Below are positions 1-7,555 of a stretch of DNA of 31,088 bases, piece after piece (position 1 is the first letter of the stretch; every line of letters begins with the position of its first letter). Under the pieces are notes generated by a model. The model did no database searches. It saw only the letters and a program-made list of their open reading frames with translations, and was not told where the DNA came from. The position numbers and the translations under genes were made by a program. The DNA comes from an uncultured Oscillospiraceae bacterium. Its GTDB lineage: Bacteria > Bacillota > Clostridia > Oscillospirales > Oscillospiraceae. Where the stretch lies: assembly GCA_958423465.1 (NCBI GenBank), contig CATZRD010000029.1:1-31088 (forward strand), written 5' to 3'.

Positions 1-266
1 ATGGCGGCTCCATCACGATCTCCGCCAGCGACTACGGCGGCTGGGAAAAGGTGGGCTCACTGGGACAGTCTCTTCCCCGAAGCGACGCCCAGACAACTAC
101 CTCCGCCGGCGATTTCGTGCTCTACTCCGGCAACCAGATCGTACTGTTCTACGGCTCCAATTCCTGGAGCTATACCCGCCTGGGCAAACTGGACGGCGAT
201 TTGAGCGACCTGCGGGCCGATCTGGGCAGCGGCGATGTGGAGATCACCTACTCCCTGGTCAAATAA
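1..266 (+). CDS. Cyclophilin-like domain protein, C-terminal part
   Basis: Only the last 88 residues are present; the frame is open from base 3 and stops with TAA at 264-266, so the true start lies outside the window. The visible part has the hallmarks of the bacterial cyclophilin-like fold (Cyclophil_like2 type): a GGWEKVGSLG turn, then GDFVLYSGNQIVLFYG, then NSWSYTRLGKL, and a closing strand GSGDVEITYSL. In this family the domain is often secreted or fused to a flavodoxin; no enzymatic role is established. The same fold seems to recur in two later proteins of this window (9924-10856 and 10963-11541). The permease begins only 4 bases after the stop, which suggests co-transcription. Family call fairly sure; function unknown. 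Confidence 0.7.
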   Translation, partial: GGSITISASDYGGWEKVGSLGQSLPRSDAQTTTSAGDFVLYSGNQIVLFYGSNSWSYTRLGKLDGDLSDLRADLGSGDVEITYSLVK

Positions 267-270
267 ACCT

Positions 271-1173
271 ATGGCAGAGCTTCTTCGCCGCGAGGTCATT
301 TACCTTTGGTATTACTTTGACATCCAGCTCCGCCAGATCTTTTGGTACTGGGTACTGGGTATGGTCATCGGCTCCTTGGTTGCCGTGCTTCTCAAAGACC
401 GGGTGCATGATACCTTCCGCTCCCTGGGAGACAGGAAGCTGGGCGTACTGGGCATTGTGGCGGCATCCGCGCTGGGGATCGCCTCGCCCCTTTGTATGTA
501 CGGCACTATCCCCATCGCCGCGTCCTTTTCCAGGAGCGGTATTCGTGATGACTGGCTGGCGGCGTTTATGATGAGCTCGGTGCTTTTAAATCCTCAGCTT
601 ATCATTTACAGCATGGCCCTCGGCCCCGCGGCGCTGAGCGTCCGCATCATTACTTGTTTCCTCTGTGGAGTGGCAGCAGGGTTGCTTATCCGCTGTTTTT
701 ACCGGAATCAGCCGTTTTTCACCTTTGACGGCTTTGACGAGCCAGTAGGCCATGATACAGACCCCAGCCTGCCTGTGCGGTTTCTAAAGAATCTGGGGCG
801 CAACATCAAGGCTACAGGCCCCATGTTTCTCTTGGGGATCATCCTCTCTGCCCTGTTCCAGCGGTATGTCCCCCAAGAGGTAACAACTGCCCTCTTTGGC
901 GGAAATGAAGCCTGGGGCGTCCTCATGGCGGCTACCATCGGTGTTCCGCTTTATGCCTGCGGCGGCGGCACCATCCCGCTTTTGCAGATGTGGATGATGG
1001 ACGGCATGAGCCTTGGCAGCGCGACAGCCTTTATGCTCACCGGCCCCGCAACAAAGATCACAAATCTGGGGGCCTTGAAAATTGTCCTTGGCGCAAAGCG
1101 CTTCGGGTTGTATCTTATTTTTGTGATGTTGTTTTCTCTCATTTCCGGGATCATGGTCAACCTGATCCTTTAA
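271..1173 (+). CDS. ArsP/DUF318-family permease
   Basis: A 300-residue polytopic membrane protein of the COG0701/DUF318 permease family, which includes ArsP exporters of organoarsenicals. Family-typical features are the early CMYGTIPIA segment in a membrane helix, the SSVLLNPQLI segment, and in the second half the mirrored YACGGGTIPLL and MLTGPATKITN motifs. This internal repeat of Cys/Gly-rich helices is characteristic. About eight hydrophobic segments are visible, with a soluble linker near residues 145-180. The ATG at 271 was chosen because it lies 4 bases after the preceding stop and leaves the first membrane helix intact; it has no good Shine-Dalgarno site, so translation may be coupled to the upstream gene. 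Substrate unknown; no arsenic-resistance regulator is adjacent. A strong hairpin terminator follows. Confidence 0.8.
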   Translation: MAELLRREVIYLWYYFDIQLRQIFWYWVLGMVIGSLVAVLLKDRVHDTFRSLGDRKLGVLGIVAASALGIASPLCMYGTIPIAASFSRSGIRDDWLAAFMMSSVLLNPQLIIYSMALGPAALSVRIITCFLCGVAAGLLIRCFYRNQPFFTFDGFDEPVGHDTDPSLPVRFLKNLGRNIKATGPMFLLGIILSALFQRYVPQEVTTALFGGNEAWGVLMAATIGVPLYACGGGTIPLLQMWMMDGMSLGSATAFMLTGPATKITNLGALKIVLGAKRFGLYLIFVMLFSLISGIMVNLIL

Positions 1174-1191
1174 CCACTTGCACAGCAATCA

Positions 1192-1236
1192 AAAACCGCG
1201 GCATGGAGAAGGGTTCATTCTCCATGCCGCGGTTTT
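1192..1236. terminator. Bidirectional hairpin terminator
   Basis: Perfect 19-bp inverted repeat (1192-1210 and 1218-1236) with a 7-base loop, flanked by A and T runs on its two sides. It terminates the permease gene on the plus strand and abuts the stop codon of the LysR gene on the minus strand. Confidence 0.9.
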
Positions 1237-2109
1237 CTATTCCCCAAAATCCATTTGAAGCTGCTGTAAAAACTTCTCCGACGCCCTGGAAAACACCTGA
1301 TACTTTTTCCAGACGATGTACAGATCCAGTTCAAGCCGGGGGGTCAGGGGCCGGAAGCACAACCGGCTGTCTCCGGTGGTATTGATGAGTTTGTCCAGAC
1401 CCAGCGCCAGCCCCAAGCCCTCCCGGACCATCAGGGAGGCGTTATAGAGCAGGCTGTATGTGGCCACCACATTGAGTTGGGAGAGGTCAGTGTGCATCCA
1501 TCGACTCAGGCCGGGCCCGCTGTGCCGGGAGAGGATCAGCGGTTGATCCCTCAGGTCCTCCGGGCAAATTTCCGCCTTGGCGGAGAGCGGGTGGTCCTTG
1601 GGCATCAGTACCCCCCACACGTCCTTGGCCGGGAGAAGGATGCTGTCATATTTGTCCGGGGCGTAGCCCACCATCAGGCCAAAGTCGATCAGCCCCCGCT
1701 CCAGCCGCTCGGTCACGTCCAGATTGTCGCCGCTGGAGATGTGGTAGTGGATGCCGGGGTACTGCTCCTGGAGGATCCTGGCGGACCGGGCCAGAAGGTG
1801 GAGGGCGTCGGTCTCGCCGCAGCCGATGTAAATATCGCCCGCAACGGCCTCGTCGCGCTCCATGACCTCAGCCTGGGTCTTCTCCACCAGGTCGATGATC
1901 TCCGACGCCCGCTTCCGCAGCAGCAGCCCGTCCTCCGTGAGGGTGAGCCTTCTCCCGCCCCGGATAAACAGTTTTTTGCCCAGCTCCTCCTCCAGGTCCA
2001 TCAGCTGTCGGGACAGGGTGGGCTGGGTCAGATGGAGATACTCCGCGGCGGCGGAGATGCTCTCCTCCTGGGCCACCGCCAGGAAATATCGTAAGACGCG
2101 AAGCTCCAT
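1237..2109 (-). CDS. LysR-family transcriptional regulator
   Basis: A 290-residue LysR-type regulator. Residues 1-60 form the winged HTH with the classic order: MELRVLRYFLAVAQEESISA, then AAEYLHLTQPTLSRQLMDLE. The C-terminal effector-binding domain (about 90-290) is of normal length, so the gene appears intact. It is transcribed divergently from the amidase/transporter cluster starting at 2262, with a 152-base shared promoter region holding back-to-back promoters. LysR regulators usually control the divergent neighbour in response to a small-molecule ligand. The inference is that this one senses a substrate or product of the amidase cluster. Start: ATG at 2107-2109 preceded by a GGAGGGAGCGTC-type ribosome site. 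The ligand is unknown. Confidence 0.9.
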   Translation of the reverse strand: MELRVLRYFLAVAQEESISAAAEYLHLTQPTLSRQLMDLEEELGKKLFIRGGRRLTLTEDGLLLRKRASEIIDLVEKTQAEVMERDEAVAGDIYIGCGETDALHLLARSARILQEQYPGIHYHISSGDNLDVTERLERGLIDFGLMVGYAPDKYDSILLPAKDVWGVLMPKDHPLSAKAEICPEDLRDQPLILSRHSGPGLSRWMHTDLSQLNVVATYSLLYNASLMVREGLGLALGLDKLINTTGDSRLCFRPLTPRLELDLYIVWKKYQVFSRASEKFLQQLQMDFGE

Positions 2110-2132
2110 GACGCTCCCTCCTTTTTCACCCT

Positions 2133-2161
2133 ATTATATAAAAAGATTCTATGCCCGTCAA
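2133..2161 (-). promoter_or_regulatory. Sigma-A promoter of the LysR gene
   Basis: On the minus strand TTGACG (2156-2161), a 17-base spacer and TATAAT (2133-2138), about 24 bases upstream of the LysR start codon. Confidence 0.75.
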
Positions 2162-2188
2162 GTATGGCTCATCATTTGTTATAGGTAT

Positions 2189-2217
2189 TTGATATTTGAA
2201 CAGGACGATTATATAAT
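2189..2217 (+). promoter_or_regulatory. Sigma-A promoter of the amidase cluster
   Basis: TTGATA (2189-2194), 17-base spacer, TATAAT (2212-2217), 44 bases upstream of the GTG start at 2262. The -35 region is embedded in a 15-base sequence (2186-2200) that matches 13 of 15 positions with the one at the internal promoter at 10896-10910. It faces away from the LysR promoter, so a LysR operator is expected in between. Confidence 0.75.
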
Positions 2218-2261
2218 GGCCCCATCAAAAAAGCCTGATTGACGGGGGAGGGGAGCCGAGG

Positions 2262-3308
2262 GTGAAAAAACGAAGAAAGATCGGAGCGGTCCTATTGGCC
2301 CTCCTTGCTTTGCTGATCCTCTGCGCTGTCCTTTTCTTCTGGAGGGCGCTTCGCTCGGCGGTCAGCGTGAGAAAACTGGAGGACGGCCTTTACGCCATGC
2401 GTTACGCCGGGGACTATGCTCTGGACGAGTTCCTGGCCCAGGGCGGGGCCTCCTCCGACATGGAGGCAGCCGACTTCGTGATTCGGGACGCGTTTCACGG
2501 TCTTGTGGATCTGGATCTCCGATCCCGGCCCTATGGATGCAGCACCCTGGCGGTGGAAGGCCCCAAGGGTGATAGGCTCTTTGGCCGCAACTTTGATTGG
2601 GGAAACTGTACCGCGCTGGTGGTAGAAACGGCGCCCGGGAATGGCTATGCCTCTGTCTCCACGGTGAACATGGACTTTCTGAACCTGGGGCTGTCGTTGC
2701 CGGAGGAGACTTTTGTCCGCCTGTTGTCGGTGGCCGCGCCCTATGCCCCTATGGACGGGATGAACGAGAAAGGGCTGTGCGTGGCGGTGCTGATGATTCA
2801 AGACCGCCCCGGCTTTGACCAGCGCAGCAAAAAACCCGACCTGACCACCACCACGGCGGTGCGGCTGCTGCTGGACAGGGCCGCCACGGTGGAGGAGGCG
2901 GTGGAACTGCTGAAGGCGTATGACCTCCACGCCTCGGCGGGGATGATGGTCCACTTTGCCATCGCCGACGCCTCCGGGCGGTCCGTGGTGGTGGAGTACA
3001 TCGACAATGCAATGAACGTGATAGAAACTCCCGTCGTGACCAACTTTTATCTTGCCGAAGGGGAGAAATACGGCGTGGGGACGGCGGAGTCCATGAAGCG
3101 TTATCAGATGCTCACCGGGCAGATGGCGGAGCGGAACGCCTGGGACATGGACGCCGTCCGGGACGCGCTGGACAGCGTGAGCAAGCACAACTTCGACTCT
3201 CCCTTTGCCTCCACCGAGTGGAGCGTGGTCTATGACCAGACGGGCGGCGAGGCGCGGTATTACCACCGGGAGGATTACAGCCGCTTCTTTCCCTTCTCTG
3301 TGAGGTAG
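2262..3308 (+). CDS. Membrane-anchored choloylglycine hydrolase-type Ntn amidase
   Basis: A 348-residue linear amide C-N hydrolase of the choloylglycine hydrolase/penicillin V acylase/C45 group, which cleaves amide bonds with an N-terminal-type cysteine nucleophile. Residues 7-27 are a hydrophobic signal anchor, so the enzyme should face outward. The inferred nucleophile is Cys93 in YGCSTLAV; Arg109 and Asp112 in FGRNFDWG lie at +16 and +19, the same spacing as C2/R18/D21 of bile salt hydrolase. DGMNEKGL (165-172) and VVTNFY (259-264) are family motifs. Unlike bile salt hydrolase, the Cys is internal, so a pro-segment of about 92 residues would have to be removed. The position corresponding to BSH Asn82 appears to be Met178, so bile salt activity cannot be assumed. 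GTG start with a GGGGGAGGGGAG ribosome site. A paralogue lies at 3933-5408. Confidence 0.85.
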   Translation: MKKRRKIGAVLLALLALLILCAVLFFWRALRSAVSVRKLEDGLYAMRYAGDYALDEFLAQGGASSDMEAADFVIRDAFHGLVDLDLRSRPYGCSTLAVEGPKGDRLFGRNFDWGNCTALVVETAPGNGYASVSTVNMDFLNLGLSLPEETFVRLLSVAAPYAPMDGMNEKGLCVAVLMIQDRPGFDQRSKKPDLTTTTAVRLLLDRAATVEEAVELLKAYDLHASAGMMVHFAIADASGRSVVVEYIDNAMNVIETPVVTNFYLAEGEKYGVGTAESMKRYQMLTGQMAERNAWDMDAVRDALDSVSKHNFDSPFASTEWSVVYDQTGGEARYYHREDYSRFFPFSVR

Positions 3309-3312
3309 AAGT

Positions 3313-3936
3313 ATGGAAAACTTTTTGCTCAAGGGCCTGCTGGTGGGGCTGGTGTTCGGCGTTCCGGCGGGAGCCATCGGCGCTCTGACCATCCAGCGGG
3401 CATTGACCTACGGCTTCTGGGCGGGATTGCTGACCGGGCTCGGTTCCTCCGCCGCCGATACGCTCTATGCCTGTGTGGGGGTCTTTGGCCTCACCGCCAT
3501 ATCCGATCTCCTGCTGCGCTGGCAGACCCCCATCAGCCTGATCGGCGGCGCCGTCATTGTCGGCATGGGTGTCATGATTTTCCGCTCCAGGGCCAAAGTG
3601 GCAGAGATGGCCCCGGGCAAAGCGGGGCTGGGCGGCTGTTTCCTCTCTGCCTTCGCCATTGCCATCGCGAACCCCGCCACCATCCTCTCCTTTCTGGTGG
3701 CCTTCGCCGCCATGGGCGTCGGGGAGGTGTCCACGCCGGGGCAGGGGGTACAGGTGATCGCCGGGATCCTCCTGGGTACGGGATGCTGGTGGTGTCTCTT
3801 ATCCGGCGCGGCGGCAAGACTTCGGGGCCGGATGACCCAACGGCTCTTTCAAAATTTGAACCGCGTTCTGGGTGTACTCCTGATGGCCTTCGGTCTCTGG
3901 ATGGCCCTTCGGGCGGTGATGGGAGGCAAGGTATGA
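3313..3936 (+). CDS. LysE/RhtB-type exporter
   Basis: A 207-residue membrane protein of the LysE translocator family, which exports amino acids and related compounds. The N-terminus (LVGLVFGVPAGAIGALTI) is the family signature, close to the GxxxPGP-type start of LysE proteins, and IANPATILSFLVAF (about 117-130) is the second conserved segment. Six hydrophobic helices fit the usual topology and length. It starts 4 bases after the first amidase gene and overlaps the second one by 4 bases (ATGA), so it is sandwiched between two amidases in one operon. That position suggests export of an amine or amino acid product or intermediate, which is inference. Confidence 0.85.
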   Translation: MENFLLKGLLVGLVFGVPAGAIGALTIQRALTYGFWAGLLTGLGSSAADTLYACVGVFGLTAISDLLLRWQTPISLIGGAVIVGMGVMIFRSRAKVAEMAPGKAGLGGCFLSAFAIAIANPATILSFLVAFAAMGVGEVSTPGQGVQVIAGILLGTGCWWCLLSGAAARLRGRMTQRLFQNLNRVLGVLLMAFGLWMALRAVMGGKV

Positions 3937-5408
3937 AACGCTTGAACCGCATGACGACCTTCCTGCTGACGCTGTTGATCCCTCTGACCGCCTGCGGGAA
4001 TACGGCGGCGGCTGTCAGCGGCGCGCTGACTGCCCAGGCCCAATTTTCCGATATTCCCGCAGACGCTTCCTATGCCCTCGCCGTGACATGGTGCGTGGAG
4101 CAGGGCTTAATGAACGGCGTGGGAAACAACGAATTTGACCCTGACGGCGCTCTGGACCGCTCCATGCTTGCCACCGTTCTCTACCGGGCCAAGGGCTCGC
4201 CAACCGTGACCGCCGCTCCCGCCTTTGCCGACACCCAGGCGGACAGTTGGTACGCGGACGCTGTGGTGTGGGCCAATGAGGAGGGACTGCTCATGGGATA
4301 CGGAAATGACCGGTTTGGCACCACCGATGCTGTCTCACAAGAACAACTCAAGGTGGTTATGGACCGCTGCATGGGCCGGGGCGACACCTGGGTGGGGGAC
4401 CCCACTCTGGCAGGTCCCGCCGCCCGGTGGGAGGTAGCCCAGGCACTCTATGATAATTTGGCTGACCAAGCCCCTGTGATTTCGGAAATCACCACCCTGG
4501 CTCCCGGTCTTTTCTCCGCGGAGTTTGCTGGGGACGATGGGCTTGAGGACTTCCTGGCGGGCGGCGGCGCCAGCTCCGATGCCGCGGTGGCGCAGTTTCT
4601 CAATGAGCGCATGGACGCCGCTGTGACCTTCTCCGGCACTCCCTTTGGGTGCAGCACCTTCGTGGTCAAGGGGGAGAGCGGCGGGGCCATCTTTGGGCGC
4701 AACTTTGACTGGAACACCTGTGACGCCATGGTGGTCACCTCCAGACCGAGCCGCGGCTATGCTTCCATCTCCAGCGTCAATCTGGACTTCCTCCGGCAGG
4801 CGGCTGGCCGCCTGGACGGGAAGGAGCTGGTCTACGCCGCCCTTTACGCGCCGCTGGACGGTATGAACGAAAAGGGGCTGGCCGTGTCGGTGAACATGAT
4901 CCAGGACGCGGCCACCATCGCCCAGGATACCGAAAAGCCGGACATTACGACCACCACAGCCATCCGCCTGCTGCTCAACAAGGCCGCCACGGTGGACGAG
5001 GCCTTGGAGCTGCTGAAGCAATACGACCTCCACGCCTCCTTCGGCATGATGATCCACTTTGCTATCGCCGACAACTCCGGCCGGGGCGTGGCGGTGGAGT
5101 ACATTGATAACGAGATGGTGGTCTCCGAGACCCCCGTCGTCACCAACTTTTATCTCGCCGAGGGTGACAAGCAGGGTGTCGGCACCCGGCAGTCCCACAC
5201 CCGCTTCGACATCCTGACCAAAGCCCTGGCCGACCACGCGACCATGACCATGGACGACGTCCGGGATGCGCTGGACAGCGTCAGCAAGCACAACTTCGGC
5301 GGCGGTGAGTCCACCGAGTGGAGCGCGGTCTTCAACTTGGACACCAGGGAGGCCCACTACTACCACCGGGAGGACTACGAGATCCGCTATACCTTCCACC
5401 TCAACTAA
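3933..5408 (+). CDS. SLH-domain lipoprotein Ntn amidase (choloylglycine hydrolase type)
   Basis: A 491-residue surface enzyme. Residues 1-21 form a lipoprotein signal with lipobox LTAC (Cys21). Two S-layer homology modules follow (about 36-88 and 97-146) with a weaker third (about 155-178). The hydrolase domain begins near residue 195: inferred nucleophile Cys240 in FGCSTFVV, Arg256 and Asp259 in FGRNFDWN at +16 and +19, then DGMNEKGL and VVTNFY. The catalytic half closely resembles the protein at 2262-3308, so the two arose by duplication, but this copy gained SLH modules. Its SLH part is nearly the same as that of 9924-10856. The ATG at 3933 overlaps the exporter stop; a longer open frame upstream lacks a signal peptide. 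Carrying both a lipid anchor and SLH modules is unusual. Substrate unknown. Confidence 0.85.
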   Translation: MKRLNRMTTFLLTLLIPLTACGNTAAAVSGALTAQAQFSDIPADASYALAVTWCVEQGLMNGVGNNEFDPDGALDRSMLATVLYRAKGSPTVTAAPAFADTQADSWYADAVVWANEEGLLMGYGNDRFGTTDAVSQEQLKVVMDRCMGRGDTWVGDPTLAGPAARWEVAQALYDNLADQAPVISEITTLAPGLFSAEFAGDDGLEDFLAGGGASSDAAVAQFLNERMDAAVTFSGTPFGCSTFVVKGESGGAIFGRNFDWNTCDAMVVTSRPSRGYASISSVNLDFLRQAAGRLDGKELVYAALYAPLDGMNEKGLAVSVNMIQDAATIAQDTEKPDITTTTAIRLLLNKAATVDEALELLKQYDLHASFGMMIHFAIADNSGRGVAVEYIDNEMVVSETPVVTNFYLAEGDKQGVGTRQSHTRFDILTKALADHATMTMDDVRDALDSVSKHNFGGGESTEWSAVFNLDTREAHYYHREDYEIRYTFHLN

Positions 5409-5420
5409 AGGAGACGCGGT

Positions 5421-6785
5421 GTGAACTACTTAAAACTACTGTGGGATCTGGCGCTGCTGAAACGGAATGAGAAGAAGAGCCCCGCCCAGGTGCGGGCCTT
5501 GCAGGAAAAGAAGCTGAGAAAAATCCTGCGCTTTGCCTATGAAAACTCTTCTTATTACCGTGACGCCTTCGCCCAGGCCGGGATCACCGAACAGGACCTG
5601 GACACAACGCCCCTGTCCGCCTTTCCTACGTTGGACAAGACCGGGCTGTTGACCGACTTTGACCGACTCATCACGGTGCCCAGCCTGACCCAAGAGGACC
5701 TGCGCCGCTTTGACGCGGAGGAGGCAGCAGACCGCAAGCCCTACCTGGGGCGCTATCATGTGGTCCACTCCTCGGGCAGCACGGGCAGGCCCGGCTACTT
5801 CCTCTACGACGATCATGCCTGGGGCCAAATGCTCCTGGGCATCATCCGGGGGGCGCTCTGGGATATGTCCATGCCCCAAATTTTAAGGCTCCTCCACGAC
5901 GGCCCCCGCATCGCCTACATCGCCGCCACCGATGGCCGCTACGGCGGGGCCATGGCGGTGGGAGACGGCATTGAGGGCCTTCGGTGTGAGCAAATTCACC
6001 TGGACGTGAACACGCCGCTGGACCAGTGGGTGCGCCGGCTCAAGGAGTTCCGGCCTAACATGGTCATCGGCTATCCCTCCGCCATCAAGATCCTGGCCGA
6101 ACTGGTCAGCGGCGGCAAGCTGGAACTTTCCCTCACCCGTGTCATCTCCTGCGGGGAGCCCCTCTCTCCCGGCCTGCGGCGGTATCTGGAGGGAACTTTT
6201 GGGGTGGGCATCGTCAACTTTTACGGCGCCAGCGAATCTCTGGCCCTGGGGGTGGAGACCGACCCAGCGGAGGGCGTCATCCTCTTTGACGATATGAACA
6301 TCCTCGAACAGGCGCCCGACGGCGTATATCTGACCTGCCTGTACAACTTCGCCCAGCCTCTTATTCGGTATAAACTCTCCGACTCCCTGACCTTTCAGCC
6401 CCCTGGGGACAAATACCCCTTCCGCCGTGCGGTGGGACTGCTGGGCCGGTGTGAGGACCTGCTGTGGTTTGAAAACGGCGCCGGGGCGCGGGAGTTTTTA
6501 CATCCCCTGGCGGTGGAGGGCTTTTGCATCGAGGGCCTTTTGGACTATCAATTCCGGCAGACGGGCAGCCGCTCCTTTGAAATGCTGGCTGAGACGGCCC
6601 CCACGGCCTCCCAGGAAACCATCCGGGCGGAAATGCTGGGGCGGATGAAGGAAATATTGAAAGAAAAAGACCTTACCTATGTGGACTTCAGCGTCCGCTT
6701 TGTCAGCCAGATCCCGCCCGACCCCCAGACCGGGAAAAAGCGGCTTATTGTCCAAAACAGAGAGGAAAGGAGCGTGGCGGTATGA
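5421..6785 (+). CDS. PaaK-like phenylacetate-CoA ligase family protein
   Basis: A 454-residue adenylate-forming enzyme of the PaaK/CapK (COG1541) group, which activates a carboxylic acid with ATP, usually to form an acyl-CoA. The nucleotide-binding loop HSSGSTGRPG (116-125) is intact, NFYGASE (266-272) is the acyl-adenylate motif, and the C-terminal domain ends with QTGKKRLIV, including the expected lysine region. GTG start with AAAGGAGA ribosome site, 12 bases after the SLH amidase gene. In this context it could activate the acid freed by the amidases, though the amidases are predicted outside the cell and this enzyme inside. Some homologues act in polysaccharide or other biosynthesis instead, so the substrate is open. 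Confidence 0.8.
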   Translation: MNYLKLLWDLALLKRNEKKSPAQVRALQEKKLRKILRFAYENSSYYRDAFAQAGITEQDLDTTPLSAFPTLDKTGLLTDFDRLITVPSLTQEDLRRFDAEEAADRKPYLGRYHVVHSSGSTGRPGYFLYDDHAWGQMLLGIIRGALWDMSMPQILRLLHDGPRIAYIAATDGRYGGAMAVGDGIEGLRCEQIHLDVNTPLDQWVRRLKEFRPNMVIGYPSAIKILAELVSGGKLELSLTRVISCGEPLSPGLRRYLEGTFGVGIVNFYGASESLALGVETDPAEGVILFDDMNILEQAPDGVYLTCLYNFAQPLIRYKLSDSLTFQPPGDKYPFRRAVGLLGRCEDLLWFENGAGAREFLHPLAVEGFCIEGLLDYQFRQTGSRSFEMLAETAPTASQETIRAEMLGRMKEILKEKDLTYVDFSVRFVSQIPPDPQTGKKRLIVQNREERSVAV

Positions 6786-7543
6786 AGAATGTGCTGCTGC
6801 AGGGGAAGGACCTGTGCAAGACCTTTTCCCAGGGGGACAGCCCCGTCACCGTACTGGATCACATCAATGTGGACATTCTGGAAGGGGACTTTACCGTCAT
6901 CATGGGGGCCTCCGGGGCGGGAAAATCCACCCTCCTGTACGCCCTGAGCGGCATGGACTCCATCACGAGCGGGGAAGTACTGTATAGGGGTATGGCTATC
7001 AGCGGTCTTTCGGAAAAGGAGATGGCCAAACTCCGGGCCACAGAGTTCGGCTTCGTCTTTCAGCAGACCAATCTGGTGAGCAACCTGACCCTGCTGGAAA
7101 ATGTGGCGGTGGCCGGGTATGTGGGAAAGGTCCGCACCCCGGCGGAGGTAGCCCAACGCTCTGATGCCCTGCTGGAGCGAATGGGCATCGGCGGGGCCAA
7201 GCACCGTCTGCCCGCCCAGGCCTCCGGCGGCGAGGCCCAGCGGGCGGCGCTGGCCCGGGCCGTCATCAACGACCCCGGCCTGATCTTTGCGGACGAGCCC
7301 ACCGGGGCACTCAACCGTGCGGGCAGCGACGAGGTGCTGGACCTGCTCACCGACCTGAACGCCAAAGGCCAGAGCATCCTCATGGTGACCCACGACGTCC
7401 GCTCCGCCCTCCGGGGCAACCGAGTCCTCTATCTGGAGGACGGCAGGGTGCTGGACGAGCTGGCGCTGCCGCCCTATGCCCCCGCGGACGTTCGGGAGCG
7501 GGAGGAGAAGCTGAACGTCTGGCTCTCCGGCCTGCGGTGGTAA
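6782..7543 (+). CDS. LolD/MacB-type ABC transporter ATPase
   Basis: A 253-residue ATPase of the MacB/LolD/FtsE group that pairs with FtsX-type permeases. Walker A GASGAGKST (42-50), Q-loop FVFQQ (91-95), signature ASGGEAQR (147-154), Walker B LIFADEP (167-173) and switch His204 are all present, so it should hydrolyse ATP. It overlaps the acyl-ligase gene by 4 bases (ATGA) and is followed 12 bases later by its permease. Such systems export lipids, peptides or antibiotics, or act as mechanotransmission machines. Substrate unknown. Confidence 0.9.
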   Translation: MKNVLLQGKDLCKTFSQGDSPVTVLDHINVDILEGDFTVIMGASGAGKSTLLYALSGMDSITSGEVLYRGMAISGLSEKEMAKLRATEFGFVFQQTNLVSNLTLLENVAVAGYVGKVRTPAEVAQRSDALLERMGIGGAKHRLPAQASGGEAQRAALARAVINDPGLIFADEPTGALNRAGSDEVLDLLTDLNAKGQSILMVTHDVRSALRGNRVLYLEDGRVLDELALPPYAPADVREREEKLNVWLSGLRW

Positions 7544-7555
7544 GGGGGGAGAGCC

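Noticed and set aside
2110..2261. Riboswitch or leader structure before the amidase cluster
   Set aside because: Only two promoters and a ribosome site fit the 152 bases; the transcribed leader is about 40 bases and has no convincing fold.
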